The notes under the pieces were generated by a model, which was given only the letters and a program-made list of their open reading frames with translations, was not told where the DNA came from and made no database searches. The position numbers and the translations under genes are program-made. Positions 50,422 to 59,246 of a DNA stretch of 64,000 nucleotides are shown piece after piece. Numbering within the stretch: the stretch's first letter is position 1; the number at the start of each line of letters is the position of its first letter. This DNA comes from BOG-908 sp963848205 (GTDB lineage: Bacteria > Pseudomonadota > Alphaproteobacteria > Acetobacterales > Acetobacteraceae), in assembly GCA_963848205.1 (NCBI GenBank), contig CAWKCV010000003.1, positions 620,001 through 684,000 of the forward strand. The letters are read 5' to 3'.

Positions 50422-51990
50422 CAATCCCATCCGCCGCAAGGACTCCGCCGTGAAATCCCGTGGCGTCAGCGATACGGCGTTGTACAGCGGCGCCTGTGCT
50501 TCCTGGCTGTGCAAGCCTTGGGCGAGGTAGCGATGCTGGTAGAGGTCCACATACTCGTAGCCATCAGCGATGAAGCCAGGCAGTTCCTGCGCCTGGATGC
50601 CGAAGGCCAGGGCGGCACGCCATAGCGCGCCGCGGCCGTCGTAACGGTCGGAAAGCAGTGCCTGCCAGCTATCCTCGTCGAGATAGAGCGTGCGGCGTGT
50701 GTAGATGTGGCGGAACTCGGGCTTCAGCTTGGCCTCGACCATCCACACACGATGCAGCTCGAAACGGATATAGTCGGGCTTGATCAATTCGCGGCCGATC
50801 AGGTCGGTATAGCGGACCGACGGATCCTGTATCTTGTTGGTGTTGTATGGCACGTACATCTCGCGCCGGCCGACGAGGGTCCACTCGTAGCGGTCGAGCG
50901 CGCCATTGAAGAGGTCGTAGTCGTCGACCGTCTCGAGCCCGTCCGTGTCGTTCAGCGGTGTATCGTAGTCGATCTCGGGCGCACGGCGGACACGGCGTTC
51001 GCCGGGGTTGTATGTCCAGGCCTCGCGCGCCTGGTCGTAGGGGTTCTCGTGATTGACGACGAGCGTCAGCGCGCCGGCATCGCGCGGCGGCGAAAGCACT
51101 TCCTGCCGGAAGAGACTGTCCCACTGGCGGCTGTTGGCAAAGCCCGGCGTGTTGAACGGGAACATGATCTCCTCGTGCCAGCGCTGCAACGAATAGTCGC
51201 CGCCGGGCGTGGAGATGGCATTGACGGTGTTGCGCACGATCTGCGATCCGCGCCAGCGCAGCACGTGGTTCCACACTGCCTCCGCCCCGCTATGCGGAAC
51301 GGGGAAGGGGACCGACAACGCGGCACCCTCGACGCCCTCGCCGCCATGCACGAGATGCGCGCGGCCGACGTTGGCGACCGCATTGTCATAGATATATTGC
51401 GGCGCCGCAAAGGTCCGGTGGGTCGGATAGACGTCCACATGGTAGCCGCGCAACGTGCGGATCATGGCGACGACGCCGGCCGACAGCTTGTCCTGATAGC
51501 GGTCGACGTTCTGGGCGTTGATCGAAAATAGCGGGCGTTCGCCGGCAAAGGGATCGATGCGGCTGCGCACCGGCTGGCTGCTGGGTGTGCTCGACAGGCC
51601 GCCGGTCCAGGCGGGGATCGTGCCGTCGGCATTGCCGGCGCGTATGGCCCCGGTGGGCGTGAGGCCAGGGCCGGCGCCCTGGGCCTGGCTCGCGGTATCG
51701 GGCAGGCTGATCTTTGCCATCGCTGCCATCGGCGTCAGGCTATGCGCCGGCTCGAGCGGCTCCTGCGGCGCCTCGGCGGTGACGACCGGAGCAGGCTGGG
51801 GCGGTGCCACGCGGGCGACGGACGACGCGGAATGGCGGTGATGGCGATGCCGGGTATGTGCCGGCTTGGCTTGCGGAGTGGTGGGGGCGGCAGGCGAGGC
51901 CTGGTCGGCCGATTGCGCGAGGGCCTGGGGTGCACACGTAATGAACGGCGCGATGGCCGCGAAACTCGCTGCCAATAACAAGCGTTTCAT
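50416..51990 (-). CDS. Exported DUF1329 protein (larger paralogue)
   Basis: 524-aa protein with a signal peptide (KRLLLAASFAAIAPFITCAPQ), a Pro/His/Ala-rich spacer to about residue 95, then a DUF1329 domain beginning with the AHSLTPMAA/LTPTGAIRAGNADGTIPAW pattern. The domain resembles the LolA/LolB lipoprotein-handling fold and these proteins are often found near RND exporters or lipid-catabolic genes; exact function is unknown. It is divergent from a shorter DUF1329 paralogue that shares long stretches (e.g. NPGERRVRRAPEI, DGLETVDDYD). Confidence 0.88.
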   Translation of the reverse strand: MKRLLLAASFAAIAPFITCAPQALAQSADQASPAAPTTPQAKPAHTRHRHHRHSASSVARVAPPQPAPVVTAEAPQEPLEPAHSLTPMAAMAKISLPDTASQAQGAGPGLTPTGAIRAGNADGTIPAWTGGLSSTPSSQPVRSRIDPFAGERPLFSINAQNVDRYQDKLSAGVVAMIRTLRGYHVDVYPTHRTFAAPQYIYDNAVANVGRAHLVHGGEGVEGAALSVPFPVPHSGAEAVWNHVLRWRGSQIVRNTVNAISTPGGDYSLQRWHEEIMFPFNTPGFANSRQWDSLFRQEVLSPPRDAGALTLVVNHENPYDQAREAWTYNPGERRVRRAPEIDYDTPLNDTDGLETVDDYDLFNGALDRYEWTLVGRREMYVPYNTNKIQDPSVRYTDLIGRELIKPDYIRFELHRVWMVEAKLKPEFRHIYTRRTLYLDEDSWQALLSDRYDGRGALWRAALAFGIQAQELPGFIADGYEYVDLYQHRYLAQGLHSQEAQAPLYNAVSLTPRDFTAESLRRMGLR

Positions 51991-52082
51991 GAGTTGCCTC
52001 GCTGGATGCAGTTGGTTTCGTGAGCGTATGTAAGCGCAATCACTTTTCCGTGTCCAGCCGTTTTATTTCGGTTCAGAGTCCA

Positions 52083-52096
52083 AGGGTGGACACCCT
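52083..52096. promoter_or_regulatory. Palindrome AGGGTG-GA-CACCCT between the two DUF1329 genes
   Basis: Perfect 6-bp inverted repeat with a 2-base spacer, about 70 bases before the right-hand DUF1329 start and 93 before the left-hand one. The core GGGTG-NN-CACCC recurs next to the tetR gene at 55384-55395, so it may be an operator of that regulator. Confidence 0.45.
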
Positions 52097-52165
52097 AGGT
52101 CGCTGTTGCTTAAATCGACACAGCAGGCGTGAAATCGCCGCAGAGCGAAGGGACGGAATACCACG

Positions 52166-53509
52166 ATGAAACACACGATGATGGCGGCCGCCATGGCGGC
52201 CACACTCGCGGCGGCAGGCGGGGCAGCCGCCCAGACGGCCGCCGACCTGGGCCATTCGCTCACCCCGATGGGCGCCATCAAGGCCGGCAACGCCGATGGC
52301 AGCATTCCGGCGTGGACGGGCGGGCTTAACAAGGCGTTCCCCGGCTATGTCGTCGGCGGGCCGCGTCAGGATCCCTTCGCGTCCGAACGGCCGCTGTTCA
52401 CCATAACGGCGCAGAACGTGGACCGGTATGCGAGCAAGCTCGCCGATGGCGTGGTTGCAATGGTACGTACGCTGCCCGGCTACCATGTCGACGTGTATCC
52501 GACGCACCGGACGTTCGCGGCACCGCAGTTCATCTATGACAACGCGATCGCCAATGCCGGCCGGGCGCATCTTTCCGCCAACGGCCAGGACGTCGAAGGC
52601 GCCGAGCTTTCCATTCCGTTCCCGATTCCGCACAGCGGCAACGAGGCGATCTGGAACCACATCCTGCGGTGGCGCGGCTCGCAGATCCAGCGTACCGTGG
52701 ACAATGCGATCACCACGCCGTCCGGCGATTACTCGATCACGCGTTGGCACGAGCAGATCATGCTTGCCTACAACACGCCGGGCCTGGCCAACCCGCAGAA
52801 GTGGGACAGCCTGTTCTGGCAGGAAGTGCAGGAGCCGCCGCGCATTGCCGGACAGCTGACGCTCGTGATCAGCCACTCCGACCCGTTCGAGCAGCCGCGC
52901 GAGGCATGGACCTACAACCCGGGTGAGCGTCGCGTGCGCCGTGCGCCCGAGATCAACTATGACACGCCGGTGCAGAACACCGACGGGTTGGAGACGGTCG
53001 ACGATTACGACATGTACAATGGCGCGATCGACCGCTACAACTGGAAGCTGGTAGGTCGCAAGGAAGTCTACATTCCTTACAACACCTACAAGTTCCAGGA
53101 GCCTGGGACGAAATACAGCGACATCATCAAGCCGCAGGCGGTCAACCCCGACCTGATCCGCTTCGAGCTGCATCGCGTTTGGGTGGTCGAAGCAACGTTG
53201 AAGCCTGGGGTGCGCCATATCTATGCGCGCCGGACGTTCTACATCGATGAAGATAGCTGGCAGGTGGCGATTGCCGACCGTTATGACTCGCGCGGCACGC
53301 TGTGGCGTACGGCGTTCGGCATGATCGAGACGTCGCCTGAAGTGCCGCTGACGGGCGCTGACGGTTATGAGTTCGTCGATTTGTTGGCGCATCGTTATCT
53401 GGTGCAGGGGCTGCATAGCCAGGGTGGGCATGCACCGACTTACAATGGAACGACGCTGACGCCTGCTGATTATACGCCGGATGCTTTGCGTCGGGTGGGG
53501 CGCCGGTAA
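52166..53509 (+). CDS. Exported DUF1329 protein (smaller paralogue)
   Basis: 447-aa protein with signal peptide (AAAMAATLAAAGGAAAQ) followed almost at once by the DUF1329 domain (SLTPMGAIKAGNADGSIPAW, YPTHRTFAAPQFIYDNA, IWNHILRWRGSQIQ). Nearly all of its length aligns with the divergent larger paralogue, which has an extra spacer after the signal peptide. Likely periplasmic or outer-membrane-associated; possibly concerned with hydrophobic substrates, as judged by the catabolic genes downstream. A repeat and a strong terminator follow. Confidence 0.9.
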   Translation: MKHTMMAAAMAATLAAAGGAAAQTAADLGHSLTPMGAIKAGNADGSIPAWTGGLNKAFPGYVVGGPRQDPFASERPLFTITAQNVDRYASKLADGVVAMVRTLPGYHVDVYPTHRTFAAPQFIYDNAIANAGRAHLSANGQDVEGAELSIPFPIPHSGNEAIWNHILRWRGSQIQRTVDNAITTPSGDYSITRWHEQIMLAYNTPGLANPQKWDSLFWQEVQEPPRIAGQLTLVISHSDPFEQPREAWTYNPGERRVRRAPEINYDTPVQNTDGLETVDDYDMYNGAIDRYNWKLVGRKEVYIPYNTYKFQEPGTKYSDIIKPQAVNPDLIRFELHRVWVVEATLKPGVRHIYARRTFYIDEDSWQVAIADRYDSRGTLWRTAFGMIETSPEVPLTGADGYEFVDLLAHRYLVQGLHSQGGHAPTYNGTTLTPADYTPDALRRVGRR

Positions 53510-53511
53510 AA

Positions 53512-53561
53512 GCGAGTAAGCAAGCGGTTCTTTTTGGAAAGAAAGAACCAAAAAACTTTCG
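53512..53561 (+). repeat. Palindromic repeat, left half with GGTTC/GAACC arms
   Basis: CGAGTAAGCAAGCGGTTC, T5-GG-AAAGAAA, GAACC, then AAAAAACTTTCGG. It starts 3 bases after the DUF1329 stop and is followed at once by an ordinary intrinsic terminator. Confidence 0.9.
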
Positions 53562-53566
53562 GATTT

Positions 53567-53596
53567 GGCCGCTCCGGTTCCGGAGCGGCCTTTTTT
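53567..53596 (+). terminator. Rho-independent terminator after DUF1329 gene
   Basis: Perfect 11-bp stem (GGCCGCTCCGG at 53567-53577, CCGGAGCGGCC at 53580-53590), 2-base loop, six T residues. The presence of a normal terminator directly beside a repeat suggests the repeat is not simply the terminator. Confidence 0.93.
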
Positions 53597-54644
53597 CTAT
53601 TCAGCGATGCTTCTTGCGATGTGGGCGCAGGTTCGGAACATGTCGCCGTAGAGATGTGCGCGCGCATCGGCCGCGTTGCCGCGTCTTGACCGGTCATACA
53701 CGCCCCAGCCGATCGATGCCGAACGGAACAGCGAGAACGCCAGGTAGAACGGCCAATGCTCCGCGGGGAAATCGCGGCCGACGGCCTCGCAGTAACGGGC
53801 GATGAGCGCTTCCTCGGTGGGCAGCCCCATCGCGGCAAAATCTGCGCCGGCGAGGCCGCTGAACGGGCCTGCATCTTTCGGCAATCGGTAGAACGAGCAG
53901 AAATAGGCGAGGTCCGCCATCGGGTGACCGATCGTCGCCAGTTCCCAGTCCAGGATGGCGAGCAGGCGCGGGCCCTCATGAGCGAACATCAGATTGCCGA
54001 GCCGGAAATCGCCGTGCGCGATCACCGCTGGCTCATCCTCGGGCAAATGGGCCGGAAGCCAGCCGATCAGAAAATCCATGTCCGCGTTCGGTTCGGGATT
54101 GGAGGCGAGATATTGCTTCGTCCAGCGCCCGATCTGGCGTGAAAAGTAAGCGTCCGGCCGTCCGAATGTCTCGAGTTCCGGCCGCGCGCCAATCCACGCG
54201 ATGCAGGGCTGCCAATCCGTCGGCTGCGGCGAAGTAGTAGGACTGACGATCGTTCTTCGGTATCTCGGCCAGACGAAGATCGGCGAGCACGCGCCCGTCG
54301 ATATAATCCATGACGTAGAACGGTGTGCCGATGATCTCGGCGTCCTCGCACAGCACCCGTGCACGTGGCACGGGCACGGTGGTGGAGCCGAGCGCGCGCA
54401 TGGCAGCATATTCGCGCTCCACCGCATGTGCGGAGGGCAGGATTGCACCTGGCGGCTTCTTGCGCAGCACGTACCGGCGGTCTGCCGCATCGGTCATCAG
54501 AAACGTCGGATTGGATTGTCCGCCCTGGAACTGACCGATGCTGAACGGCGCACGAGCTTCTGTCAGATGTTCGGCGAGGTAGCCCGCCAATGCCTGCTCA
54601 TCAAACCGATGCTGCTCCCGAATGGCGACGATGGCTGTCATCAT
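53597..54644 (-). pseudogene. Phosphotransferase (APH/ACAD10-like) gene broken by a one-base frameshift
   Basis: Two overlapping reading frames together make one kinase-like protein of about 348 aa. The first (54644 to about 54180) has FSIGQFQGGQSNPTFLM, YVLRKKPPGAILPSAHAVER and YYFAAADGLAALHRVDW. The second (about 54180 to 53597) continues with LETFGRPDAYFSRQIGRWTK, IAHGDFRLGNLMF (catalytic) and ILDWELATIGHPMADLAYF. One extra base near 54173-54186 breaks the frame, either a mutation or a sequencing error. This family accompanies acyl-CoA dehydrogenases in lipid breakdown. Its ATG overlaps the tetR stop (ATGA). Confidence 0.9.
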
Positions 54645-55315
54645 GTTCCTTGATCGTGAAATAGGGGCTCGTTGCGTCGGGATAGACGCATTTGCTCGCC
54701 CACGCCCGTCAATCGCAGAGGCCGCGCGGCTACCGTGTAAGGCACGAACAACGCCTCCACTTGCGCGTAACCCCAGCGCAGATGGTCGCGGGTGATAACG
54801 TCCACGCCTTGTCGCGACCGCAGATAATCGATCCAGTAGCTCGCGAGTATCCAGCCATTGACGACGAGAAGGTCGATATCGGCAGGCGTGGCCGACAGAA
54901 GCCCGTCACTTGCCATGCCTTGCAGCATCTGGCGAATGTGCGCTTGGCCATGGTCGGTAATCTGCATCAGGCGAGGCTGCAAAGCCGGCGCAAGACGATA
55001 GATGCCGGCTGCATAGAACAGGCGCCATTCCCACATGATGTTGAACCAGCCGGCAAGATAATCGCGGTACATCTGCGGCGATCGTGGCAGGTCGCAGAGC
55101 GCTTTGCCGGTATTGTCGAGAGCGAGCTCGAACTGGTCGAACAGAGCGACGACGATCTGTTCCTTGCGGCGAAAGTGATAGTGCAGGTTGCCTTCGCTGA
55201 TGCCGACATTTTCGGCGATCTCCGCGGTGGTCACCTCGGCGGGGCTGCGCTCGTTGAACAGGATACGGCAGGCATCGAGAATGCGGTCACGCGTGCTGGG
55301 CTTCTGCTCGGCCAT
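54641..55315 (-). CDS. TetR-family transcriptional regulator
   Basis: 224-aa repressor. The N-terminal helix-turn-helix (RDRILDACRILFNERSPAE, VTTAEIAENVGISEGNLHYHF, RRKEQIVVALFDQFE) matches TetR; the C-terminal ligand domain is related to regulators of fatty-acid and hydrophobic compound metabolism (YLAGWFNIMWEWRLFY). ATG 55315 (MAEQKPSTRDR) is chosen; a longer reading to 55393 runs through the putative operator. It is divergent from the thiolase gene and translationally coupled to the kinase-like gene. Confidence 0.92.
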   Translation of the reverse strand: MAEQKPSTRDRILDACRILFNERSPAEVTTAEIAENVGISEGNLHYHFRRKEQIVVALFDQFELALDNTGKALCDLPRSPQMYRDYLAGWFNIMWEWRLFYAAGIYRLAPALQPRLMQITDHGQAHIRQMLQGMASDGLLSATPADIDLLVVNGWILASYWIDYLRSRQGVDVITRDHLRWGYAQVEALFVPYTVAARPLRLTGVGEQMRLSRRNEPLFHDQGT

Positions 55316-55383
55316 TGATGAGCTTCCTGAAACGACCGGATGGTTCGTCGTGCGCTGTGGACGCGTCCGCGTTGACAGGCTGA

Positions 55384-55395
55384 GGGTGAACACCC
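55384..55395. promoter_or_regulatory. Palindrome GGGTG-AA-CACCC upstream of tetR and thiolase
   Basis: Perfect 5-bp inverted repeat with a 2-base spacer, about 70 bases before the tetR start and 113 before the thiolase start. It matches the palindrome between the DUF1329 genes. Candidate TetR operator for autoregulation and control of the catabolic genes. Confidence 0.45.
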
Positions 55396-55508
55396 GACAG
55401 TGCGACTATGGCAAACAGGCGTGTGCCGGTCCAGCGGGGCCGTGTGCACGCGCGCTTGCGATGTAATTTGCCCCTACATGATAGGTTGGCATCAGGGAGT
55501 TTCACATC

Positions 55509-56696
55509 ATGCGCGAAGCCGTCATCGTCTCTACCGCGCGCACCCCGATCGGGCGCGCGTATCGTGGTGCGTTCAACGACACACAGGGCGCAACGTTGGC
55601 CGGCCACGCAATCGCCCAGGCCGCCAGCCGCGCAAAACTCGAAGCCGGCGACGTGGAAGACATCATTCTGGGTTGTGCGCTGCAGCAGGGTACGACCGGC
55701 GGCAACGTGGCCCGCCAAGCAGCCATCCGCGCAGGATTGGCAGTGACGACATCGGGAACCACGATCGATCGCCAGTGCAGCAGCGGGTTGCAGGCGATTG
55801 CCATCGCCAGCCAGCGCGTGGTGTTCGACGGCTTGCCGGTGGCGATCGGTGGCGGTCTGGACAGTATCAGCCTGGTACAGAACGATCACATGAATCGCTT
55901 CCGCGCGGGCGACGATTGGTTGCTGGCGCATCGGCCGGATATCTACATGGCGATGATCGACACGGCGGAGACGGTGGCGCAGCGCTACCAGGTCACGCGT
56001 GACGCACAGGATGAATATGCGTTGGAAAGCCAGCGCCGCACGGCCGCCGCACAGCAGGCGGGTCGTTTCGACGACGAGATCGTGCCGATGGACAGCCGCA
56101 TGGCGGTGGCCGACAAAGCCACGGGCGAGATTAGCCACAAGGACGTCAAACTCGCGAAGGACGAAGGCAATCGTCCGGAGACCACGCTGGAAGGCCTTGC
56201 AAGTTTGAAGCCGGTGCGTGGCGAAGGTCATGTGATTACCGCTGGCAACGCCTCGCAACTTTCCGATGGCGCGTCGGCTTGCGTGGTCATGGAAGCAGGC
56301 GAGGCGCAGCGCCGGGGTCTGTCGCCGCTGGGTGCGCTGCGCGGGTTGTCGGTGGCCGGTTGCGAGCCGGACGAGATGGGCATCGGGCCGGTGTTTGCCG
56401 TTCCGCGCTTGCTCGAGCGCAACGGGCTCACGGTGGACGACATCGATTTGTGGGAACTGAACGAAGCGTTTGCGGTGCAGGTGATTTACTGTCGCGACCG
56501 GCTTCGTATCGATCCCGCCAAGCTGAATGTCGATGGCGGCGCGATTTCGATCGGTCATCCCTACGGAATGTCAGGCGCGCGGATGGCGGGCCATCTGTTG
56601 ATTGAGGGCCGTAGGCGAGGGGCGAAGTGGGGCGTGGTGACGATGTGCGTTGGTGGCGGCATGGGCGCTGCCGGGCTGTTCGAAATTTTCAAGTAA
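55509..56696 (+). CDS. Acetyl-CoA C-acyltransferase (thiolase)
   Basis: 395-aa degradative-type thiolase, cleaving 3-ketoacyl-CoA in beta-oxidation (or making acetoacetyl-CoA). The acyl-accepting cysteine is C90 in DRQCSSGLQAIAIAS. The second catalytic region is NVDGGAISIGHPYGMSGARM and the C-terminal cysteine lies in CVGGGMGAAGLFEIF. Length is normal. It is divergent from tetR with 193 bases between, containing the GGGTGAACACCC palindrome. A right-half repeat separates it from the SDR gene. Confidence 0.95.
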   Translation: MREAVIVSTARTPIGRAYRGAFNDTQGATLAGHAIAQAASRAKLEAGDVEDIILGCALQQGTTGGNVARQAAIRAGLAVTTSGTTIDRQCSSGLQAIAIASQRVVFDGLPVAIGGGLDSISLVQNDHMNRFRAGDDWLLAHRPDIYMAMIDTAETVAQRYQVTRDAQDEYALESQRRTAAAQQAGRFDDEIVPMDSRMAVADKATGEISHKDVKLAKDEGNRPETTLEGLASLKPVRGEGHVITAGNASQLSDGASACVVMEAGEAQRRGLSPLGALRGLSVAGCEPDEMGIGPVFAVPRLLERNGLTVDDIDLWELNEAFAVQVIYCRDRLRIDPAKLNVDGGAISIGHPYGMSGARMAGHLLIEGRRRGAKWGVVTMCVGGGMGAAGLFEIFK

Positions 56697-56716
56697 GCAT
56701 CCCTTCAGTCGTAAGC

Positions 56717-56768
56717 CGCGCGACAGCGGAGCCAAAGTTTTTTGGTTTTTATAAAAAGAGAAGCCTTG
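56717..56768 (+). repeat. Palindromic repeat, end of centre plus right half
   Basis: CGCGCGACAGCGGA (end of the centre), GCCAAAGTTTTTTGG, a shortened hairpin and GAGAAGCCTTGG, between the thiolase and SDR genes. Confidence 0.85.
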
Positions 56769-56778
56769 GAGTAAGCCG

Positions 56779-57582
56779 ATGGATGTCCGCGACCAAACAA
56801 TCATCATCACCGGCGGAGGCAGCGGAATAGGCCGTGCCATGGCACAGTTGTTTGCAGCTGAAGGTGCCAAGCACATCGTGGTGGCCGACCTCAATGAAGC
56901 CGGTGCGCAGGAAACAGCGGCGATGGTCGGAGGTACTGCGTTCAAATGCGACGTGACGCAGGAAGCCGATATCCAACGCGTCGTGCGGGAGACAGAGGAG
57001 AAAGCCGGGTCGATTGGAATTTTCTGCAGCAATGCAGGCATAGTCGTGCTCGATCCGGAGTTTGACAATGCGGCGTCGGCACCGAACGATGTCTGGGAGC
57101 GCTGCTGGCAGGTGCATGTGATGGCGCATGTTTATGCGGCGCGTGCCGTGCTGCCTGGAATGATGAAGCGGAAATCGGGCTGGTTGCTGAACACGGTATC
57201 GGCGGCCGGGCTGCTGAGCCAGATCGGAAGCGGGACGTACAGCACGACGAAGCATGCGGCCATTGGCCTGGCTGAAAGCCTGGCGATTGCGGCGAAAGAT
57301 CACGGTGTGGGTGTTTCGGTCTTGTGCCCGCAAGGCGTAGCGACCCCGCTGATCGCGGGCGGCACGTTCTTCGGCGGCGCGGATGTGGACGGTGTATTGA
57401 CGGCCGAAGAGGTCGCGCAATCGGCACTGGATGGTCTGCGCGCTGGTAAGTTTCTGATCCTGCCGCATCCCAAGGTGGCCGGCTATATGAAGATAAAGGC
57501 CGAGACATACGACAGGTGGATTGGCGGCATGGCAAAAATGCGCCGTGGGGTGAAGGCAGCACGCGAGGCCAGAGATGTCTGA
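56779..57582 (+). CDS. SDR-family dehydrogenase
   Basis: 267-aa classical SDR with TGGGSGIGRAMAQLFAAEG, the CDVTQEADIQ segment, FCSNAGIV and an active site of Ser-Tyr-Lys type (NTVSAAG, YSTTKHAAIGLAES). Possibly a 3-hydroxyacyl-CoA or alcohol dehydrogenase of the lipid cluster; substrate not decidable. It overlaps the GMC oxidoreductase gene by 8 bases, so the two are translated together. Confidence 0.92.
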   Translation: MDVRDQTIIITGGGSGIGRAMAQLFAAEGAKHIVVADLNEAGAQETAAMVGGTAFKCDVTQEADIQRVVRETEEKAGSIGIFCSNAGIVVLDPEFDNAASAPNDVWERCWQVHVMAHVYAARAVLPGMMKRKSGWLLNTVSAAGLLSQIGSGTYSTTKHAAIGLAESLAIAAKDHGVGVSVLCPQGVATPLIAGGTFFGGADVDGVLTAEEVAQSALDGLRAGKFLILPHPKVAGYMKIKAETYDRWIGGMAKMRRGVKAAREARDV

Positions 57583-59182
57583 CGCGTTCGACTATGTCGT
57601 CGTGGGCGGTGGGCCGGCGGGCTGTGCAGTGGCCGCTCGGCTGGCAGAGGCGCGGCCGGACCTGACTGTGGCGCTGATCGAGCGCGGGCCTCCGAAGGGT
57701 GGGTTGTTGTCAGACATTCCGCTGGGGATTGCCGCGAATACGGCACGCAAGTCTGCGGTCAATTATGCCTATCAAACAGTGCCGCAGAAGGGTTTGGGCG
57801 GGCGGCGTGGATATCAGCCACGCGGGCGCGGGTTGGGTGGCAGCAGCCTGATCAACGCGATGATCTACATCCGCGGTCAGTCCGACGATTACGAGAGCTG
57901 GGCACGCGACTATGGCTGCCATGGTTGGGAATGGGACGAGGTGCTGCCGTGCTTCAAGTCTGCCGAATCCAACGAGCGTGGCGCCGACGACTATCACGGC
58001 GGGGACGGGCCGTTGAACGTTGCTGATTTGCGCAGCCCCAATCCCGTGGCCGCTGCGTTTGTGGAAGCGGCATCGCAGGCGGGGTTTGCGAAAAATCCGG
58101 ATTTCAACGGTCCGCATCAGGACGGCTTTGGTTTCTATCAGGTAAGCCAGAAGGGCGGTTCGCGTTTTGGCGCGGCGCTCGGCTACTTGGGAACCGCACG
58201 GGCCAATCTCAAGGTGATTACCGACGCGCAGGTCATGGCGATCATTTTCGAAGCGCACAGGGCGGTGGGCGTCCGTATTCTGGAAGGTGATGCTGAGCGG
58301 CGGATCGGGGTGCGTGCGGAGGTGATTATCTCGAGCGGTGCATTCGGTTCACCGCAATTGTTGATGTGCTCGGGGATCGGGCCGGCAGCGCACCTGCGCG
58401 AGCATGGGATCGAGTTGGTGCAGGACAGTCCTGAGGTGGGCGGCAATCTGCAGGATCACGTCGATTACACGATCAACCGTCGGGTGAACGACCGCAATCT
58501 TTTTGGCAGCTCGCCCGCAATCCTGCCCGAAATTGTCCGCGGCTGGCGCGAGTTTAAGCGCGACGGGACGGGTATGCTGACAACCAACGTCGCTGAATCG
58601 GGCGGTTTTGTGCGGTCATCACCGGACGTGGAGCGGCCGGACGTGCAATATCATTTCTGTACAGGCATCGTGGACGATCATGGCCGCAAGCGGCATATGT
58701 TCCGCGGGTTGTCGGTGCACACTTGCGTGCTGCGACCGAAAAGCAGGGGAACGGTCCGGCTGGCCGACGCGGATATGCGGACAGCGCCGGCGATAGACCC
58801 GAACTATTTCGATGATCCCGACGACATGGCTGTGATGCTACGCGGCATCGATACGGCGCTGCGTATTCTGGCGGCGCCTGCGATGCGCGCCTATGCCGCC
58901 CGACCGATGACGCCACCGGTTGAAGTAGCCGACGCTGCCCTCGAACCACGCATACGCGCGAACGCCGATACGATTTACCATCCGGTCGGCACATGCAGGA
59001 TGGGTGGTGACCCGCATTCGGTTCTGGATCCGCAATTGCGTGTGCGTGGCGTCGACGGTTTGCGTGTGGTGGACGCGTCTATCATGCCGACGCTGGTGAG
59101 CGGCAACACGGCTGCACCGAGTGCAATGATCGGGGAGCGCGCGGCGAGGCTGATACGCCAGTCAAATAGTGCGGCGGCGTAG
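57575..59182 (+). CDS. GMC-family FAD oxidoreductase
   Basis: 535-aa glucose-methanol-choline oxidoreductase, likely an alcohol dehydrogenase/oxidase. FAD site VVVGGGPAGCAVAARLAE, GMC signatures RGLGGSSLINAMIYIRG and SGAFGSPQLLMCSGIGP, and the C-terminal active site HPVGTCRMGGD with SGNTAAPSAMIGERAA. No signal peptide, so cytoplasmic. Next to an SDR, thiolase and acyl-CoA dehydrogenases, oxidation of long-chain or cyclic alcohols is a reasonable inference. Confidence 0.93.
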   Translation: MSDAFDYVVVGGGPAGCAVAARLAEARPDLTVALIERGPPKGGLLSDIPLGIAANTARKSAVNYAYQTVPQKGLGGRRGYQPRGRGLGGSSLINAMIYIRGQSDDYESWARDYGCHGWEWDEVLPCFKSAESNERGADDYHGGDGPLNVADLRSPNPVAAAFVEAASQAGFAKNPDFNGPHQDGFGFYQVSQKGGSRFGAALGYLGTARANLKVITDAQVMAIIFEAHRAVGVRILEGDAERRIGVRAEVIISSGAFGSPQLLMCSGIGPAAHLREHGIELVQDSPEVGGNLQDHVDYTINRRVNDRNLFGSSPAILPEIVRGWREFKRDGTGMLTTNVAESGGFVRSSPDVERPDVQYHFCTGIVDDHGRKRHMFRGLSVHTCVLRPKSRGTVRLADADMRTAPAIDPNYFDDPDDMAVMLRGIDTALRILAAPAMRAYAARPMTPPVEVADAALEPRIRANADTIYHPVGTCRMGGDPHSVLDPQLRVRGVDGLRVVDASIMPTLVSGNTAAPSAMIGERAARLIRQSNSAAA

Positions 59183-59246
59183 ATAACACTTTGAGCCTGG
59201 TCGTCTCGGTGGCAAACTGAAACAGCACAGTTTCGGAGTGCCGGCG

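Noticed and set aside
54033..54490. Two overlapping kinase-like frames as two separate genes
   Set aside because: Each holds only part of one protein and the join falls at a single extra base, so one broken gene is the simpler reading.
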